Below are positions 50,643 through 59,311 of a DNA stretch of 64,000 nucleotides, piece by piece. The stretch is from the NCBI RefSeq assembly GCF_000817815.1, contig NZ_JPRD01000049.1, positions 1 through 64,000 on the forward strand. Direction: 5' to 3'. Position numbers and translations under genes: made by a program. The DNA comes from Vibrio owensii CAIM 1854 = LMG 25443. GTDB taxonomy: Bacteria > Pseudomonadota > Gammaproteobacteria > Enterobacterales > Vibrionaceae. How positions within the stretch are numbered: position 1 is the stretch's first letter; each line of letters starts with the position of its first letter. The notes under the pieces were generated by a model. That model did not search any database. It worked only from the letters and a program-made list of their open reading frames with translations, and had not been told where the DNA came from.

Positions 50643-52418
50643 ATGTTTCAACACTTCTTTTCGGACTATCTTGTAAAGCTTCAGGAAACCAATCATCAGT
50701 GGTGGCATGATTTCGAAGTGAACAAGGCAGTCGTGAATTCTCCTTTGAATAAGGCCATGCAAGAAGTGAACTTCGAAGATACTGCCAAACTGTTCGAGCA
50801 AGCGGCAAACCAGCCAGCGGCGATTTTAAAGTTACAAGCCGAATGGTGGGAGCAACAGCTTCAAATATGGCAGAACGTGGCACTGGCGGGCAACCAAACA
50901 CAAATCATCGAAGCCGAGAAGGGCGACAAGCGTTTCTCAAACGATGCTTGGCAACAAGAAGCCATGTACAGCTTCATCAAACAATCCTACTTATTGTTCA
51001 GCAAGACATACCTCGACACGCTCGATTCTATCGAAGGTCTTGATGAGAAGACGAAAGAACGTATTACTTTCTTTTCTCGCCAAGCTATCAATGCACTCTC
51101 TCCATCTAACTTCATTGCGACTAACCCAGAGCTGCTTAAACTCACTCTTGAGCAAAATGGTGAAAACCTGCTGAAGGGGCTGGAAAAGCTAAAAGAAGAT
51201 GTTGAGTCGAGTGCCGATATTCTCAAAGTGCGCATGACCAACAATAATGCCTTCCGCGTGGGGGATGATGTTGCGACAACGCCGGGTGACGTGGTTTTCC
51301 AAAACGAACTGTTTGAGTTGATTCAATATCGTCCTTTGACAGAAAAAGTGAATGCAACGCCACTGCTGATCGTCCCGCCGTTTATCAATAAGTACTACAT
51401 CCTTGATCTAACGGCGAAGAACTCTATGGTTCGTTGGTTGCTAGAGCAAGGCCACAGCGTATTTATGATGTCTTGGCGCAATCCGGGTAAAGAGCAGGCT
51501 CACGTTGAGTTTGGCGATTACGTAACGGAAGGCGTGGCGAAAGCGGTCACGGCAATTGAAGACATTACGGGTCAAGAGCAGATCAACGCAGCGGGTTATT
51601 GTATCGGTGGTACGGTTCTGGCGAGCACGGTCGCTTACTACGCGGCGAAGCGTATGAAGAAGCGCATTAAGTCGGCAACCTTCTTTACCACGCTACTGGA
51701 CTTCTCTCAGCCGGGCGAAGTAGGGGCGTACATCAACGATACCATCATCAGTGCAATTGAAACGCAAAACAACGCGAAAGGTTACATGGATGGTCGCTCT
51801 CTTAGCGTGACGTTCAGTTTGCTGCGTGAGAACAGCTTATATTGGAACTACTACGTTGATAACTACCTCAAAGGCAACAGTCCTGTAGACTTCGACCTTC
51901 TTTATTGGAATAGCGATAGCACCAATGTGAGTGCAGCTTCCCACAACTTCTTATTGCGTGAACTCTATCTAGAGAACAAGCTTGTTCAAGACAAGGGCGT
52001 GAAGATCGGTGGCGTGTGGATCGACCTGAATAAGATTAAGATCCCGAGCTACTTTGTATCGACTAAAGAAGACCATATCGCATTGTGGCAAGGAACCTAT
52101 CGTGGTGCACTCAATACTGGCGGCAACAAGACCTTTGTGTTGGGTGAGTCTGGCCACATCGCGGGTATCGTTAACCATCCTGCTAAAAACAAGTATGGCT
52201 ACTGGTTAAATGACAACCTTGATGACTCGGCTGATGAATGGTTTAACAACGCTAATCACCAGGAAGGCTCTTGGTGGACGCATTGGCATCAATGGCTGTT
52301 GCAATTCAACCCAGAAGAGCAAGTGGAGCCGTTCCCAGTGGGTTCAGAGCAGAATCCTGTGATTGAAGACGCTCCTGGTCAGTACGTAAGACAAGTATTG
52401 CCAATCAAAGAGTCCTAA
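50643..52418 (+). CDS. phaC: Class I poly(3-hydroxyalkanoate) synthase
   Basis: 591 residues from the ATG at 50643 (AGGAG upstream; the longer frame begins in the terminator). The PhaC N-terminal domain is followed by an alpha/beta-hydrolase core with the catalytic Cys320 in the lipase-like box GYCIGG. The later Asp is in STKEDHIALW and His in GESGHIAGIVNHP. It polymerises (R)-3-hydroxybutyryl-CoA on granules. Last gene of phaBAPC; a terminator follows. Confidence 0.95.
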   Translation: MFQHFFSDYLVKLQETNHQWWHDFEVNKAVVNSPLNKAMQEVNFEDTAKLFEQAANQPAAILKLQAEWWEQQLQIWQNVALAGNQTQIIEAEKGDKRFSNDAWQQEAMYSFIKQSYLLFSKTYLDTLDSIEGLDEKTKERITFFSRQAINALSPSNFIATNPELLKLTLEQNGENLLKGLEKLKEDVESSADILKVRMTNNNAFRVGDDVATTPGDVVFQNELFELIQYRPLTEKVNATPLLIVPPFINKYYILDLTAKNSMVRWLLEQGHSVFMMSWRNPGKEQAHVEFGDYVTEGVAKAVTAIEDITGQEQINAAGYCIGGTVLASTVAYYAAKRMKKRIKSATFFTTLLDFSQPGEVGAYINDTIISAIETQNNAKGYMDGRSLSVTFSLLRENSLYWNYYVDNYLKGNSPVDFDLLYWNSDSTNVSAASHNFLLRELYLENKLVQDKGVKIGGVWIDLNKIKIPSYFVSTKEDHIALWQGTYRGALNTGGNKTFVLGESGHIAGIVNHPAKNKYGYWLNDNLDDSADEWFNNANHQEGSWWTHWHQWLLQFNPEEQVEPFPVGSEQNPVIEDAPGQYVRQVLPIKES

Positions 52419-52443
52419 GCTGCTCCTCACAGCAGTCTCATTT

Positions 52444-52469
52444 GGCGGCCTACCATGGTCGCCTTTTTT
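52444..52469 (+). terminator. Terminator of phaBAPC
   Basis: GGCGGCC, TACCAT loop, GGTCGCC, then TTTTTT. Confidence 0.82.
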
Positions 52470-52505
52470 GTTTCTGGCGTACCTCAAGGAAGCTGAAGAG
52501 GCTCA

Positions 52506-52537
52506 GTGAAGGAGTGAAGGAGTGAAGGAGTGAAGCA
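52506..52537 (+). repeat. Octamer tandem repeat (GTGAAGGA), four copies
   Basis: Three perfect GTGAAGGA units followed by GTGAAGCA, in the non-coding space between the pha and nap operons. Not part of an open frame that I can support. Confidence 0.85.
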
Positions 52538-52642
52538 CGGAAGCTTGAGTTGTGGTAATGAGAGTTTGAGTCGGTGGGAGGGGATTGAAAACAGAACTTC
52601 TTAGAGCATTGTCAGCGGAATTGAATTGTCAGAACCACAAAG

Positions 52643-52673
52643 AAAAAACGCCAAGCAAATGCTTGGCGTTTTC
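52643..52673 (-). terminator. Terminator of the nap operon
   Basis: On the minus strand AACGCCAAGC, ATTT loop, GCTTGGCGTT, then TTTTCTTTG. About 45 nt after the small membrane-peptide gene. Confidence 0.88.
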
Positions 52674-52715
52674 CGTCAACAAAATAGGCAAAAATGTCGA
52701 CTGATTTGAGGCAGA

Positions 52716-52850
52716 TTAAACCTCTTTATCCTTACCTAGTGAGAGTAGCCATAGAGAGACTGCTGCTACTCCGACAAAGCCGGAAAGAATAATGACTGGC
52801 ATTGCACTGTACCCAAGGAAATGCCAGATAAAGGATTCAAGATTACTCAT
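52716..52850 (-). CDS. Small membrane protein at the end of the nap operon (TIGR02808-like)
   Basis: 44 residues, one membrane helix (MPVIILSGFVGVAAVSLWLL) after a short SNLESFIWHFLGYSA head. It begins 15 nt after napC and ends just before the nap terminator, so it is part of the operon. It matches, by memory, the short proteins named TIGR02808 that occur beside nap genes in Vibrio. It may assist NapC or quinol transfer; no function is established. The ribosome-binding site GGAG is 11 nt before the ATG. Confidence 0.8.
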   Translation of the reverse strand: MSNLESFIWHFLGYSAMPVIILSGFVGVAAVSLWLLSLGKDKEV

Positions 52851-52865
52851 TGTCTTTGTTTCTCC

Positions 52866-53444
52866 TTATTGCCAGCCTTCAACGCCGTGCATGTCAGGCA
52901 GTTTGTGTGCGATACCTTTGTGACAGTCTACACACGTTTTCTCGCCTGAAGCCAGAGCGGTTGAGTGTTGTTCAGCTGCACGTTTACCCTGTTGAGAGTA
53001 ATCCATGAAGTCGAACTCGTGACAGTTACGACACTCAAGTGAGTCGTTTTTCTTCATTCGTGCCCATTCACGTTCTGCCAAGTGCTCACGACGTGCTTGG
53101 AATTTCTCCGGCGTGTCGATCGTCTTCGTTACGAAGTGCGCAAATAGCTCTTTAGATGCCTGAACTTTACGAACGATTTTATCAGTCCATTCGTGTGGTA
53201 CGTGACAGTCTGAACAGATCGCACGAACACCAGAGCGGTTCGAGTAGTGAATCGTTTCTTGAATTTCAGCAACGATTGGAGCGTGACAGCCAGAACAGAA
53301 CTCTTCTGTGTTGGTCGCTTCCATACCCGTGTTGAACGCGCCCCAAAATAGAAGACCACCAGTAAAGCCTAAGAATAAAACGATACCAGCGGCAGCTTTA
53401 CTCGGGCTCGACAGTCTCTTCCAAAACGCTTTAAGTATTTTCAT
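52866..53444 (-). CDS. napC: Tetrahaem cytochrome c quinol dehydrogenase NapC
   Basis: 192 residues, with an N-terminal membrane anchor (AAGIVLFLGFTGGLLFWGAF) and four haem motifs: CSGCH, CSDCH, CRNCH, CVDCH. It takes electrons from menaquinol or ubiquinol and passes them to NapB. Position after napB is normal for the Vibrio nap operon; no napGH alternative is present, so NapC is the only visible quinol link. Confidence 0.96.
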   Translation of the reverse strand: MKILKAFWKRLSSPSKAAAGIVLFLGFTGGLLFWGAFNTGMEATNTEEFCSGCHAPIVAEIQETIHYSNRSGVRAICSDCHVPHEWTDKIVRKVQASKELFAHFVTKTIDTPEKFQARREHLAEREWARMKKNDSLECRNCHEFDFMDYSQQGKRAAEQHSTALASGEKTCVDCHKGIAHKLPDMHGVEGWQ

Positions 53445-53472
53445 AAGTAACCTCTTAGTACTCGCGTTTCAA

Positions 53473-53931
53473 TTACTGAAGCGAATCGACTGCCTTAAAC
53501 TCGTTTTCCACTAGTGGAGTAGCACTTGTTTGTGGAACGTGACATTGCAAACAGAAGTAACGACGTGGCGACATATCTGCCAGTACCGCGTCTTCACGGT
53601 TAACGTAGTGCGTTACACTGATTTTGGTAGCGCCTGCGTCTTTAGCATTTTTCCAGCTGTGACATGCTAGACATTTGTTTGCGTTCAAAGACACTTCGTA
53701 GTTACGGATGCTATGTGGGATCAGTGGCGGCTGATATACAAAGCTGTCTGCAACGATTTGGTCTTTTGGAAAGTCTTTGAAATCATCTGCAGGACGCGTG
53801 TCTTCAAGTTGTGCAGTACCACGTAGCGAGTCTAGACCGCCTGTGCCACCTGGATTGTCCAGCTCAGCTTGTGCAACGCCTGTCAACAAAGCACCTACAG
53901 ATAAAAGTGCGATAAGGTATTTTTTCATCAT
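53473..53931 (-). CDS. napB: Dihaem cytochrome c subunit NapB
   Basis: 152 residues: signal peptide (LIALLSVGALLTGVAQA) and two haem motifs, CLACH and CLQCH, typical of NapB. The protein accepts electrons from NapC and reduces NapA in the periplasm. Two adjacent ATGs are possible starts. 28 nt after this gene comes napC. Confidence 0.95.
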   Translation of the reverse strand: MMKKYLIALLSVGALLTGVAQAELDNPGGTGGLDSLRGTAQLEDTRPADDFKDFPKDQIVADSFVYQPPLIPHSIRNYEVSLNANKCLACHSWKNAKDAGATKISVTHYVNREDAVLADMSPRRYFCLQCHVPQTSATPLVENEFKAVDSLQ

Positions 53932-54004
53932 TTCATCTCCGCCTTATGGCTTAAATTCTTTTTAGGCCGCCGAGTAGACGGCCCTTGCATTCGTTATTTG
54001 ACGG

Positions 54005-56494
54005 TTAAGCGACTTTGGTGATTTTGACTGGACACTTCTTAAAGTCTGTCTGTTTTGACAGTGGGTCAGTCGCATCAAGGATCAACTTGTTAATCAAAAT
54101 ACGGGCATCAAAGAACGGTACGAATACCAAGCCTTCAGGTGGACGGTTACGGCCGCGAGTTTCAACGCGAACGCGTACTTCACCACGTTTGTTTGCAATC
54201 AGAACTTCTTCTCCGCGACGAACGTTACGTTTCTTCGCATCCGCAGGGTGCATGTAAACCACCGCGTCAGGAACCGCTTTGTAAAGCTCTGGTACACGAC
54301 GAGTCATAGTACCGGTGTGCCAGTGCTCAAGAACACGGCCAGTACATAGCCATAGGTCAAACTCTTCGTTCGGCACCTCTGGTGGCGCTTCGTATGGTGC
54401 AGAGATGATCTTCGCTTTACCATCAGCATTGCCGTAGAAGTCCCAACCTGAACCAGCTTTCGCGTACGGGTCAGAGCCTTCTTTAAAGCGCCATTGTGTT
54501 TCTTTGCCATCAACAACCGGCCAACGTAGACCACGTACTGTGTGGTAAACATCGTATGGTGCTAAGTCGTGACCGTGACCACGACCAAACGTCGCGTACT
54601 CTTCGAACAGACCTTTCTGTACGTAGTAGCCGAAGTGGTGTGCGTCATCGTTCATCTCACGCGCTTCTTCAATAGGGAACTTGTCGACTTGACCGTTCTT
54701 GAACAGCATGTCGTACATTGTCTTACCGCGGTATTCTGGTGCTTTTGCAAGTAGCTCTTCTGGCCACACTTCTTCCATCTTGAAGCGTTTTGCAAATTCC
54801 ATTACCTGCCATAGGTCAGACTTCGCATCGCCAATAGTCTCAACTTGTTGGTACCAAGCCTGAGTACGACGCTCTGCGTTACCGTAAGCACCTTCTTTCT
54901 CGATCCACATTGCTGTAGGAAGGATAAGGTCAGCTGCTTGCGCTGTTGCTGTTGGGTATGGGTCAGATACAACGATGAAGTTCTCTGGGTTACGGTAACC
55001 AGGAAGACGTTCAGTGTTGATGTTCGGACCTGCTTGCATGTTGTTGTTACATTGAACCCAGTAACAGTTAAGAACGCCGTCATGCAACATACGGTCTTGA
55101 AGTACTGCGTGGAAGCCAGGTTTTGGTGGAATAGTACCTTCTGGTAGTTTCCAGATGTCTTCTGCGATCTTACGGTGTTTAGGGTTAGCAACCACCATGT
55201 CTGCTGGTAGACGGTGAGCAAACGTACCAACCTCACGAGCCGTACCACACGCTGATGGCTGACCTGTTAGTGAGAATGGGCTGTTACCCGGAGTCGCAAT
55301 CTTACCGGTTAGTAGGTGGATGTTGTAAACCAAGTTGTTCATCCATACACCACGAGTATGTTGGTTCATACCCATCGTCCATAGAGACATAACTTTCGTG
55401 TTTGGATCCGCGTATTGCTTCGCAAGCTCAATCAGTTTTTCTTTCTCTACACCAGAGATTTCAGATGCTTTCTCTACAGTGTATGGTGCAACTGACTTCT
55501 TGTACTCTTCGAAAGAGATAGAAGTTAGCTTGCCAGAGTTCGGGTTCTTCGCTGCTTTTTGTAGCGGATCATCGTCACGTAGACCGTAGCCGATGTCAGT
55601 ATCTGCTTGAGTGAAGTTCGTGTGCTTGTTCACGAAGTCCCAGTTTACTGCATCGTTTTCGATGATGTAGTTTGCGATGAAGTTAGCAATCGCAAGGTCA
55701 GACTGAGGATTGAAAATGTAGCCGTGGTCTGCCAACTCAAATGAACGGTGGTAGTAAGTAGAAAGCACGTTCACTTTAACGTGAGGGTGGCTTAGGCGAC
55801 GGTCGGTAATACGAGTCCAAAGAACTGGGTGCATTTCTGCCATGTTTGAACCCCAAAGAACGAAGGCATCTGCGTTCTCGAAGTCATCGTAACAACCCAT
55901 TGGTTCATCGATACCAAATGCACGCATGAAGCCTACTACTGCAGACGCCATACAGTGACGTGCGTTCGGGTCGATGTTGTTAGAACGGAAGCCCGCTTTC
56001 ATCATTTTAGCGGCAGCGTAACCTTCCATTACGGTCCATTGACCAGAACCAAACATACCGATGCTTGTTGGGCCTTTCTTCTCTAGAGAAGCTTTCCATT
56101 TCTCAGCCATGATGTCGAAAGCCGCATCCCAAGATACAGGAGTGAAGTCGCCATCTTTGTTGTATTTGCCATCTTTCATTCGAAGAAGAGGCTGAGTCAG
56201 ACGGTCTTGACCGTACATGATCTTAGAAAGGAAGTAACCTTTGATACAGTTAAGGCCTTTGTTTACTGGTGCTTCAGGGTCACCCTGAGTTGCTACCACT
56301 TTGCCGTTTTGTGTACCAACAAGAACAGAACAGCCTGTACCACAGAAACGACAAGGCGCTTTGTCCCATGTGATTTTAGTTTGATCAGAGCTTGCAATCA
56401 GATTGGTTGCAGAAGCCGGTAGTGTAATACCTGCGACAGCAGCAGCTGATGCAGCCGCGTTTGCTTTCACAAACGCACGTCTTGTCATTTTCAT
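54005..56494 (-). CDS. napA: Periplasmic nitrate reductase catalytic subunit NapA
   Basis: 829 residues, the normal length. A twin-arginine signal (MTRRAFVKANAAASAAA) exports the folded protein. The [4Fe-4S] cluster ligands are Cys48, 51 and 55 (CRFCGTGC) and the later Cys in NKGLNCIKGYF. The molybdenum ligand Cys is in NARHCMASAVVGFMRAF. It reduces nitrate to nitrite with a bis-MGD cofactor. The ATG overlaps the end of napD, indicating coupled translation. Confidence 0.97.
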   Translation of the reverse strand: MKMTRRAFVKANAAASAAAVAGITLPASATNLIASSDQTKITWDKAPCRFCGTGCSVLVGTQNGKVVATQGDPEAPVNKGLNCIKGYFLSKIMYGQDRLTQPLLRMKDGKYNKDGDFTPVSWDAAFDIMAEKWKASLEKKGPTSIGMFGSGQWTVMEGYAAAKMMKAGFRSNNIDPNARHCMASAVVGFMRAFGIDEPMGCYDDFENADAFVLWGSNMAEMHPVLWTRITDRRLSHPHVKVNVLSTYYHRSFELADHGYIFNPQSDLAIANFIANYIIENDAVNWDFVNKHTNFTQADTDIGYGLRDDDPLQKAAKNPNSGKLTSISFEEYKKSVAPYTVEKASEISGVEKEKLIELAKQYADPNTKVMSLWTMGMNQHTRGVWMNNLVYNIHLLTGKIATPGNSPFSLTGQPSACGTAREVGTFAHRLPADMVVANPKHRKIAEDIWKLPEGTIPPKPGFHAVLQDRMLHDGVLNCYWVQCNNNMQAGPNINTERLPGYRNPENFIVVSDPYPTATAQAADLILPTAMWIEKEGAYGNAERRTQAWYQQVETIGDAKSDLWQVMEFAKRFKMEEVWPEELLAKAPEYRGKTMYDMLFKNGQVDKFPIEEAREMNDDAHHFGYYVQKGLFEEYATFGRGHGHDLAPYDVYHTVRGLRWPVVDGKETQWRFKEGSDPYAKAGSGWDFYGNADGKAKIISAPYEAPPEVPNEEFDLWLCTGRVLEHWHTGTMTRRVPELYKAVPDAVVYMHPADAKKRNVRRGEEVLIANKRGEVRVRVETRGRNRPPEGLVFVPFFDARILINKLILDATDPLSKQTDFKKCPVKITKVA

Positions 56495-56799
56495 ACTTCA
56501 CCCTCGATTTGGGAATGTTGTGTTCCAGTGTCTTTTTCTTCCGTTTCTCCAAGCCCAGTTTCGATTTGGTGATAAACCAGTACTGTGCTCAAGACATTCG
56601 GTAAATTATTAATCGCATCGATAGTGTCGGTGATGAAACCTTGGTTCTCAGTTTCTAGCACCACCACGATTTTGCCTTCTGGGCTGTCACCGTAGATTTC
56701 CGCGTTTTCGTACGCTTCAATCTGGGTTTTGACCTCAGCCAGATGTTCAGGCAGAACATGGACTACCAGACTCGAAATGTGCACTTCGTTTAGTGACAT
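56491..56799 (-). CDS. napD: NapA-specific chaperone NapD
   Basis: 102 residues with the ferredoxin-like fold of NapD: VHISSLVVHVLPEHLAEVKT, KIVVVLETENQGFITDTIDA, NNLPNVLSTVLVYHQIE. It binds the Tat signal of NapA and holds back export until cofactor is in. Its last 4 nt overlap napA. The C-terminal tail is acidic and longer than average. Confidence 0.93.
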   Translation of the reverse strand: MSLNEVHISSLVVHVLPEHLAEVKTQIEAYENAEIYGDSPEGKIVVVLETENQGFITDTIDAINNLPNVLSTVLVYHQIETGLGETEEKDTGTQHSQIEGEV

Positions 56800-56842
56800 A
56801 CATCTCTCTCGTTTTATCGCCTTTCGCGCCGACCACTAACGG

Positions 56843-57328
56843 CTAGGCTGTTATATTGCTCACATTGATGGATGAAGTAGGGCACACTGAAACACAGGCG
56901 CCGCAGCCGTTACACTCATCAAGGTCTAAATTTGGTTGTGCTACTTTGCCAAGTTCTAACTTGAACTGGATTGCCATCGGGTCGCACATGTCCCCACAGC
57001 TTCGGCATTCGACATTTTGTTTTGCTAAACAGCTTTCGTTGATGCTTGCTTTTGCGTGCCATGGTTGTTCAGCTTCTGCTAAGAATAGCGGTTCTGGACA
57101 AGCTTCAGCGCACTGGTAACAAAACGTGCATTCATCAATCGAAAAATCGACCGCAGGAAATCCGCCGTCGCTTTTGGTTATAATCTTAGTTTCACAAGCC
57201 TCGATGCATTTACCGCAGCGAGTGCAATCGTCTGTGAATTGAGTCGGCTTAGCTAACCAAGGAAGACGTACCGAATTATCTGGCTGCGCTTTACGTGCAA
57301 AAAGTCTTCTTCTAGAAAGGTCTACCAC
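56843..57328 (-). CDS. napF: Ferredoxin-type protein NapF
   Basis: 161 residues with four [4Fe-4S] clusters' worth of cysteines: CTRCGKCIEAC, CTFCYQCAEAC, CRSCGDMC and CNGCGACVSVC. The N-terminus starts VDLSRRRLFARK, similar to E. coli NapF. It is thought to help mature NapA with iron-sulphur clusters in the cytoplasm. GTG start with GAGGTGAC upstream. First gene of napFDABC. Confidence 0.94.
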   Translation of the reverse strand: MVDLSRRRLFARKAQPDNSVRLPWLAKPTQFTDDCTRCGKCIEACETKIITKSDGGFPAVDFSIDECTFCYQCAEACPEPLFLAEAEQPWHAKASINESCLAKQNVECRSCGDMCDPMAIQFKLELGKVAQPNLDLDECNGCGACVSVCPTSSINVSNITA

Positions 57329-57406
57329 TTAGTCACCTCGGAAATTGAAACCCAAACTAAGCATAGTCCACAATTTCATTAATAAACTGTCATTTAAGTA
57401 CACGAA

Positions 57407-57412
57407 ATTGTA
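57407..57412 (-). promoter_or_regulatory. Candidate -10 of the napF promoter
   Basis: TACAAT on the minus strand, giving a start of transcription near 57400. From there the NarP site centres near -42 and the FNR site near -71, a layout like E. coli napF (NarP -44.5, FNR -64.5). Confidence 0.45.
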
Positions 57413-57434
57413 GTTTTTGACATATATCTATAAA

Positions 57435-57450
57435 TACCTCTTAGGGGGTA
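57435..57450. promoter_or_regulatory. NarP/NarL 7-2-7 binding site
   Basis: TACCTCT-TA-GGGGGTA. It matches the TACYYMT-NN-AKRRGTA inverted heptamer at 13 of 14 positions, the arrangement preferred by NarP. It lies between napF and narQ. Confidence 0.82.
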
Positions 57451-57464
57451 ATTAGGACGCAATA

Positions 57465-57478
57465 TTGTTTTGGATCAA
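57465..57478. promoter_or_regulatory. FNR-like box
   Basis: TTGTTTTGGATCAA, 9 of 10 conserved positions of TTGAT-N4-ATCAA. It would couple nap to low oxygen, and is about 29 bp from the NarP site. Confidence 0.68.
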
Positions 57479-57574
57479 TAAATTCCGTCGCAGGTGATCA
57501 CATATTGATAAAGTTGAAAGATAATACGTGTTGTATAAAGGCAAACATGGTTATCAAATGAGCGGAGTTCAGAG

Positions 57575-59311
57575 TTGTTTAAAAATGTGAAAAAGTCAGT
57601 AACGCGCACGATTGCGTCTGCCATGATGTTGATTTTGCTTCTTTCTGTCGCAACCACTGGCTTTGCTATTTTCACTCTTGCGTCGAGCTTAAATGACGCA
57701 GAGGCCGTCAACGTTTCTGGCTCTATGCGAATGCAGAGCTATCGCTTAGCCCATGATATTCAAAGCGAATCTGTCGATTATTCTTCACATATTGATTTAT
57801 TTGAGCAGTCTATTTATTCCCACTCGATGCTCGCACTGCAACATTGGTCGGTCCCTGAAGATATTACAAAAGATTACTATCGACTGATTCTTCGCTGGCA
57901 CGAGCTGAAAACCGTATTAAAGAGCCAAGACAGAGATCAGTATTTGGTGTTAGTGGCTGGTTTTGTTCAACAAATTGATGGTTTCGTGTTTAAGCTACAG
58001 AACTATTCTGAACAAAAACTGATTAACTTAGCGTGGATTGGTGGATTAGGGCTCGGCGGGATCTTGTGCGTGAGCATGTTTGTTGTGCACTTTGTGAGGC
58101 TAGAAGTCGTAAGACCATTACGCGCATTAGTGTTTGCCAGCGAGCAGATCCAGAACCGTTCTTTTGACGTTTCATTGAATGTATCGAGTGACAATGAAAT
58201 GGGCATTTTAACTCGAACTTTCAATCGGATGGCGACTGATTTAGGGAAGTTATATCGAGGGTTAGAGCTGGCGGTGGATGAGAAAACGCGCAAGCTTCAA
58301 CATGCAAACCAAACACTCCAAGTACTGTATGATTCATCAAAAGAGTTGACCGCTTCTCGTATTCATCAAGAAAATTTCCAAGCGATTTTACAACATATTG
58401 CAAGTTTGGAAGGAATTCGTGCTGTTAAGCTCGAAATTGATCAAATTGGGGAACCAAATTGGATCCTTACGGAAGGGGAAGAGTGTCGTCATGAGTGTGA
58501 CAATGAATGCCACAGTAAGCCGCTTACTTTAGATGGCGAGCATCTTGGCTTCTTGCATTGGAAAGTAGGGCTACCTTGCCCAAATGAGTCCCTTATTGAT
58601 AACTTTGTTCAAATCTTATCTCGTGCGGTATATTACAACCGAGCGCAACGACAAGCCGAGCAATTATTGCTGATGGAAGAGCGTGCCACCATTGCTCGTG
58701 AGCTTCATGATTCATTGGCTCAAGCCTTGTCTTATCTGAAGATTCAAGTGTCGCTGTTAAAACGCAGTGTGAAGAACATCCCTGATGAGGAAGCGATCGC
58801 GCAAACTAATCAAGTGATTGCTGAATTAGATACCGGGCTTTCAGCGGCCTACACCCAGTTACGTGAATTGCTGACTACATTCCGTCTCACGATAAAAGAG
58901 GGCAGTTTTGGTCAGGCACTTCAAGAGATGGTTTCGACGCTAGACGATCAAACGGCGGCTGAAATCTCTCTCAATAACAAGCTATCTTCAACAGAATTAG
59001 ATGCGCACCAACAAGTACATCTACTACAGTTGATCAGAGAAGCGACAATTAATGCGATCAAGCACGCTCAAGCTAAAAATATTGAGATTCAATGTCTTGA
59101 TTCTGAAGGGACAGTCACAGTGACGGTCACCGATGATGGTATAGGCTTTGAGCAACAAGATGAAAAATTAAATCATTACGGTATGAGCATCATGCAAGAG
59201 CGTGCAGCAAGGTTGCACGCCGACCTCAGAATAGAGGCAGCGAAGAATAGTGGCTGTATCGTAAGACTAGAATTCCAACATAGTAAGGAAGTAAACATTG
59301 ACAGTGTGTAA
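57575..59311 (+). CDS. narQ: Nitrate/nitrite sensor histidine kinase NarQ
   Basis: 578 residues: first membrane helix (MMLILLLSVATTGFAIFTLA), the nitrate-binding P-box VNVSGSMRMQSYRLAHDI, a helical periplasmic domain, second membrane helix near 150-170, HAMP, a Cys-rich central module (CRHECDNECHSK), HisKA_3 with His in IARELHDSLAQALSYLKI, and HATPase_c with VTDDGIGFE. It phosphorylates NarP when nitrate is present. The start is TTG with GGAG upstream. Overlaps narP by 14 nt. Confidence 0.95.
   Translation: MFKNVKKSVTRTIASAMMLILLLSVATTGFAIFTLASSLNDAEAVNVSGSMRMQSYRLAHDIQSESVDYSSHIDLFEQSIYSHSMLALQHWSVPEDITKDYYRLILRWHELKTVLKSQDRDQYLVLVAGFVQQIDGFVFKLQNYSEQKLINLAWIGGLGLGGILCVSMFVVHFVRLEVVRPLRALVFASEQIQNRSFDVSLNVSSDNEMGILTRTFNRMATDLGKLYRGLELAVDEKTRKLQHANQTLQVLYDSSKELTASRIHQENFQAILQHIASLEGIRAVKLEIDQIGEPNWILTEGEECRHECDNECHSKPLTLDGEHLGFLHWKVGLPCPNESLIDNFVQILSRAVYYNRAQRQAEQLLLMEERATIARELHDSLAQALSYLKIQVSLLKRSVKNIPDEEAIAQTNQVIAELDTGLSAAYTQLRELLTTFRLTIKEGSFGQALQEMVSTLDDQTAAEISLNNKLSSTELDAHQQVHLLQLIREATINAIKHAQAKNIEIQCLDSEGTVTVTVTDDGIGFEQQDEKLNHYGMSIMQERAARLHADLRIEAAKNSGCIVRLEFQHSKEVNIDSV

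Noticed and set aside
54802..55248. 148-codon minus-strand frame inside napA
   Set aside because: Shifted frame of napA with aberrant Leu/Thr/Gln composition.
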